Assembly (NCBI RefSeq): GCF_036588685.1
Contig: NC_086382.1
Coordinates: forward strand, 3,447,001 to 3,511,000
Direction of reading: 5' to 3'
DNA length: 64,000 nucleotides
Origin: Mytilus trossulus
Lineage: Eukaryota; Mollusca; Bivalvia; Mytilida; Mytilidae
Translations under genes and position numbers: made by a program
Shown: positions 59,882-64,000 of the stretch, piece by piece
How positions within the stretch are numbered: the stretch's first letter is position 1
Layout: each line of letters starts with the position of its first letter
The notes under the pieces: model-generated
Databases searched by the model: none
What the model was told of the DNA's origin: nothing
Seen by the model: the letters and a program-made list of their open reading frames with translations, nothing else

Positions 59882-60016
59882 GACAACTCTGTCTGTATGG
59901 GAGATATGGGCAGTTTTTCATAGATTTAATTATTTATACCTGACAGTACAGTTAATAAAAATGAGATATCACGTGTTGTGAACAAAAAGGTTTGATTTTT
60001 TTCACTAAAGTCAGAG
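59882..60016. repeat. 135-bp direct repeat, copy 2
   Basis: Identical to 59381-59515; the 366 bp between them hold a CGCGCG-type repeat pair. Confidence 0.95.
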
Positions 60017-60117
60017 AAGGATAATTTTGCATTATATAAGTTGAAATGAAAGTTTTCTTATTGTTTAGTTCTGTATTTTCCTTGACAAAATCGGTATATG
60101 ACTATTTTCTATATATA

Positions 60118-61467
60118 CACATGGAAAAAATTATTGCATCACCAAATTGAAATTGAAATTAAAAAAAAACACTCTTTATTTTTTTGTGATGTAATTTGTT
60201 TAAATAGAACTAGTTAAACATTATTTAAATATCACCTGTACGCGTAAACAGTAAAACAGGTGTTTCTGTCCTCATTGTTTTCAATACTTTAAATAACCAA
60301 ATTTATAAAGTTATGTGATTGAGAACTTGTGATGAGTTCTCTACAACTCTCAACCGCAGCAAGATGGCAGATTATCAGCATGAGAGAAGCAGGAATGTTG
60401 CTGTGACAACCGCACGTATTGTTGGTCAACACCATTCAACTATTAGTCGTTTTGGGAATAAAAAGAAGGCAATAAACGATGTTAAAGACTATCCCTATGC
60501 CATCTGCTAGGAAAAATCATGCATAAATCAGCTGTTTATTTCCCTGGATAATCAGTGGAGTGTAACAGGGTAAATCAAGAGAAGCTTAGACTCTTGGTGA
60601 AACTTGTAACAAGCAAGATTAGATGAATAAATATTATTATGTTGTTAAAAAAAAATTAAGCTTGGTCAGAAAGATACCCATTGCATACAATACAATCCTA
60701 AAAAGAGAGTGGTGGGCATACAGGAGCCTTTTAACAGATATTGATCGAGATCAATTCATTGCTACTGGTTATAGTGCAATAAGACCATTTCGGGGACATT
60801 TGATTACGAAGAGACACACAGTTGTCGAATCCAATGTAGTGCCGAGCTCGCCAAATTTGGAAATTAGCATCGTGGCGGAAGATCCATTCTTCCAATGGAA
60901 TTCGGTTGATCTTCCATGGCCCGATTGTAGCCCGGATTTGAACCATATCGAGCATATATGGGACACTCTTGGGCTTAATGTGCGCGAAAGGACACCCCAG
61001 TCCAAACACGTGATGAAATAAACAATGCCCTTTTTAAGAAACGGTTGCTGCTACCTTAGCAACACATTAGTTGATTTATGGCAGGAATCAGAAGACGTTA
61101 AGTGGCGGTTAACCGTTTGAATGGAGGCTGCGCACAAAGTACTAATTCTTTGGCGTATAACGATCAACAATGATGTGAACAATCAGTCTAAGATAAAATT
61201 TGAAATGTCTGACATTGTAAAGTTCGACTACAGTGAAAGTTGTAAAATGCATTTTTTGTACAAAATAAAAACCTTTATTTTGTTTATAAAATTGTGGTTA
61301 GATAAATCATTTTTTTTCAAACATTTTTTGTTCGTGAAAATGCCAATGTAATCATAAACTGTATTTCAATATTATTTTACAAATATTTTATTATATTCCA
61401 TCCAAAATAAAAGGCTGATTTTTCAAGTTTTAAAAAATCAAGGTGTTGCAATACTTTTTTCCATGTG
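60118..61467 (+). mobile_element. Tc1-like transposon with terminal inverted repeats, inactive
   Basis: The left end CACATGGAAAAAATTATTGC is mirrored by the right end GCAATACTTTTTTCCATGTG, giving a 1,350-bp element of the usual Tc1 size. It encloses the broken transposase at 60319-61130. The left end abuts TA; at the right a TA lies two bases out, so the target duplication is imperfect. Confidence 0.85.
60319..61130 (+). pseudogene. Tc1-like DDE transposase, broken
   Basis: The N-terminal helix-turn-helix remnant reads RSRNVAVTTARIVGQHHSTI (about 60380-60445) and ends in a stop near 60508. A second frame (60623-61021) holds WPDCSPDLNHIEHIWDTLG, the conserved block with the last catalytic acidic residue of Tc1 transposases. 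The frame then shifts, and C-terminal pieces (EINNALFKKRLLLP; a GIRRR..AVNRLNGGC segment resembling the usual 'RRCQAVINARGGHT' tail) follow to about 61130. The middle part, including the second catalytic aspartate, is mostly missing. Not functional. Confidence 0.85.
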
Positions 61468-61496
61468 AATATAATTCTTTTTCAAGATGCTGCAAT

Positions 61497-61565
61497 AAAT
61501 CTATAAGGAGAGTATATATCTATAAGGAGAATATATATCTATAAGGAGAGTATATACCTATAAGG
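61497..61565 (+). repeat. Minisatellite, four ~20-bp units
   Basis: TCTATAAGGAGAGTATATA is repeated four times with small changes, 30 bases beyond the Tc1 element. Confidence 0.9.
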
Positions 61566-61829
61566 AGACTTTTCATTTGCATTCAATCGAACATAATGAT
61601 ATCTATATTTTTTAAAATTTAGTTGATTATGTAAAGATTTCATAAAACAAAGACTTCGATTTTAAGATATGCTATAATTTTTTTGACACAAAACGCGAGG
61701 TTTTTCAACTGTAAAAAGGTAATATGAAAAAGAAAGAATAACCCACAGCAAATGATATTTTTGATGATAGCTTCTAAAACAAGCATATTTGAGTCGTCAT
61801 TGTATCGAGGCAAAATAACATAACTCGTA

Positions 61830-62640
61830 TTAATGTTTTACATAAAAAGGTACAATAAACTGCATAATATTAATTGCATGAATTTTACTGGAAAGTAATG
61901 AATATTGTTAAAAAAAAATCCTCATAGAATACCTTTGTACTTTAAACGTTAACACGAGTTATGTTATACTGACTCTATATGATGAAGACTCACATATGGG
62001 TTTAAAGAAGCGATCATCAATACGAACCACCTGAAATATCTCTCAATACCATCTGTGACTGATGAGTTAAAACAGCTGTAAATGAACACTTCCGGTCATA
62101 GTTATGACTCAGTTATTCAAAATCCCTGGTAAGGAAACAAAATATTTAAGTCCTGCCAAAATGATGAGCTTTAAATAAGTCTGCATGGATTATAAAAGTG
62201 AGTTTATTGCCTCGATATAACGAAGGGTCACATATGGTTTATAAGTAACGATGATCATTGAATAGAACCTTGAATATCATTCAAAGATTTGTTGTATAAA
62301 ATCAATACCATTTGTGGTAGATGAGTTAAACCAGCTCTCAGTCAAAATTATTGCTCAATTATTTAAAATCCTTGTTGAGGAAAACAAAGTTTTAAGTTTT
62401 GTCAAAATACATGAAAATGATGGGCTCTTGGTTAAATCTTCATGGATTATAAAAGTGAGTTTATTGACACGGTAAAAGAAAGACAACCATGTCGAATGTT
62501 TTAAAAAAAGTAGTCATTAAACATAAATCTAATGCTAAACTTCACTGGCGTAGACTCAAATGTATTATTGTTAATGTTAGAGATTGTATGATTTCTATAT
62601 CAACTATTATGTGAATTTTCGTAGTTTTTCAGTAAAAGGA
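61830..62640. repeat. Decayed further unit of the gene array
   Basis: Blocks such as GGTCACATATGGTTTATAAG, ACCATTTGTGGTAGATGAG, TCAAAATTATTGC and TGGTTAAATCTTCATG match 43390-43640 and 55315-55560. No gene remnant is recognised here. Confidence 0.7.
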
Positions 62641-62809
62641 AAAAGGAACTATATAAAAGCCAAGATGAATTTATCACTCTAACTAAAAGACAATTAAAAG
62701 AAAGGGTTTAACAATAAAAAAAATAACCTAGAGAGAAATCACGTGTCTTTTTATGTTAAATGCCCTAAGGTAGCAACAGAACAACCATTTTATCAATAAC
62801 AAAATTGGT

Positions 62810-63003
62810 TCAGACGTACTCATAATATATAATCATTTCTGTGACTGCATCTTTACATTTATTTGTAAAATCGTTTACAAGATAATTCAGCTGTTCTGTA
62901 ACAATTCCATCTTCATACTTTATATATAATGTACTGTTGTACGACGCTAGATTAAAACTGACGAGGAAAGGTAATTCCAGGCCATCGAAAGCTTTATTTT
63001 TAT
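62810..63003 (-). other. Coding-like fragment, possible terminal exon or gene relic
   Basis: The minus strand reads GLELPFLVSFNLASYNSTLY, IKYEDGIVTEQLNYLVNDF and TNKCKDAVTEM to a TGA at 62810-62812. About 64 residues have protein-like composition, unlike the low-complexity frames around. The pattern (strand, short turn, strand, then a long helix) faintly recalls the C-terminus of condensation-type acyltransferases, but I would not assign it. A SINE lies directly upstream, and no start codon or clear splice acceptor is evident. Confidence 0.35.
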
Positions 63004-63004
63004 A

Positions 63005-63170
63005 ATTGGTCGTGTGGTCTAGCGCGTCGGACGTAGTGCTTGGTGATTTGGTGCCACGATATCTCAGTAGCATTTCGAATCACGGCCAAGGAAGAACTAA
63101 ACATTTGCTTCCGCAAATTCACAGATCTAACATTGGTGTGCTGTTGTTTAGACGAATCATATATATAATA
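63005..63170 (+). mobile_element. tRNA-derived SINE, longer copy
   Basis: A-box-like TGGTCTAGCGCG (63015-63026) and B-box-like TTTCGAATCA (63073-63082) are spaced as in a tRNA head. The 3' body TTGCTTCCGCAAATTCACAG and ATCTAACATTGG, ending in GTTTAGACGAATC, follows, then AT repeats. It matches the truncated copy at 10435-10548 on the opposite strand. Confidence 0.75.
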
Positions 63171-63834
63171 TATATACAATATAATTAATTGTCAATGAGG
63201 CAACTTTCCATCACTATCTAGTGGGCGAGAACTAAACACCGACGAACAAAAAATCAAACTTTTACTTTAAGGATATTTGCTCCTCTTATTTCTTTTTTTA
63301 TTTTTTGTCATATGTTCCTTTTCTTTTATCTATGTAGAACATTTAAAACAATTTACCCGCTTACCTCTACTTTTGTTTTCATTATTTGTGTTTACATATA
63401 ATTGAATGATCCATATAAAAAAATCTTCAAAAAAGCAACCTTGTTATGTTTCATAGTTTTCGAAAGAACTAATAGAATCTTTGCATCGGAACTTAACACA
63501 TTTATTTAAGAACCAGTTGTTGGCATGACACATGTTATATTCCTCTCATATATGTTATGATGATATGATACTAAGCCCCTAACGAGAAGGATTGTGCCAC
63601 TGCCTGATACTCATGTGAAGAAAACATAATCTTTCAATCATTTTAATTGAAGTCTGGAGATGGCATGTCAGTTAACTGCTAGCAGCCTGTTGTTATTTAT
63701 GTATTATTGTCATATATTTTTTTTTATTTATCTACATTTTCTTACATCAGACTCGGACTTCTCTTGAACTAAATTTTAATGTGCGTATTGTTATGCGTTT
63801 ACTTTTACACATTGGCTAGAGGTGTATGGGGATA

Positions 63835-64000
63835 TTTCATAAACATGTTTAACCCCGCCGCATTTTTGCCCCTGCCCCAGTCAGGATCCTCTGGTCTGTT
63901 TAAGTCTTGTACTATTTTGAATTTTAGTTTATTGTGTACAATTTGGAATATAGTATGGCGTTCCATTATCACTGAACTAGTATATATTTGTTTAGGGGCC
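63835..64000 (-). repeat. R3 repeat, cut by the window end
   Basis: The reverse complement reads GGCCCCTAAACAAATATA, CTAGTTCAGTGATAATGG, AACGCCATACTA, then a GGGGCAGGGGC..GCGGGGTTAAAC segment, typical of the downstream part of the R3/R2 family. Confidence 0.65.

Noticed and set aside
60731..61009. Minus-strand frames over the Tc1-like element
   Set aside because: They are antisense shadows of the transposase remnant on the plus strand.

Overview
This is AT-rich, intron- and repeat-dominated animal DNA. The dispersed repeats are ones I recognise from marine mussels and other bivalves: the '...CGCGCGTTT(C/T)GTCTACAAAAGACTCATCAGTGACGCT...' type, the '...GTTGTCAGTTTATTTTCG...' type and the '...AACATGTTAGTGGGATCCC...' type. 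A Mytilus-like bivalve is therefore the likely source (recognition from memory, not a search). There are no bacterial-style operons, tRNAs, rRNAs or CRISPR arrays.

The only intact protein genes are four tandem, same-strand (minus) copies of one gene at 13589-14644, 39686-40741, 49990-51045 and 56092-57144, plus one broken copy at 44634-46058. Each encodes a ~351-residue single-pass membrane protein whose C-terminal half looks like a DUF268 / class-I-methyltransferase-like domain. The copies sit in a tandem array of multi-kb duplicated units whose flanks (3' flank, 5' C/A homopolymer tract, distal 5' block) can be matched from unit to unit. A decayed further unit lies near 61.8-62.6 kb.

The most striking structure is a 20,471-bp segment (15285-35755) that interrupts the 5' flank of the first gene copy. 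It is bounded by an exact 8-bp duplication (AAATTAGT) and by ~110-bp terminal inverted repeats, and three paralogous units carry the uninterrupted 'empty' site. It therefore looks like one giant, recently mobilised DNA transposon with no transposase gene. Inside it are decayed LINE fragments, MITEs and a ~5-kb satellite of 74-bp units arranged as a head-to-head inverted pair. Each unit carries a CACCTGCTGATATG core that also occurs, reiterated, in the element's own terminal repeats and in the same orientation relative to the nearer end. This terminal-motif/satellite link is the best candidate for an undescribed system in the window.

Other regions: 1-10 kb holds repeats, including a 3.9-kb element (4033-7953) with ~69-bp terminal inverted repeats and a palindromic hairpin element. 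10.2-15.3 kb and 36.5-41.4 kb are near-identical duplicates. 42-56 kb is intergenic array DNA with MITE insertions. 58-64 kb holds hairpin repeats, a dead Tc1-like transposon with terminal repeats, a tRNA-derived SINE and a short coding-like relic. All similarity statements are by eye.
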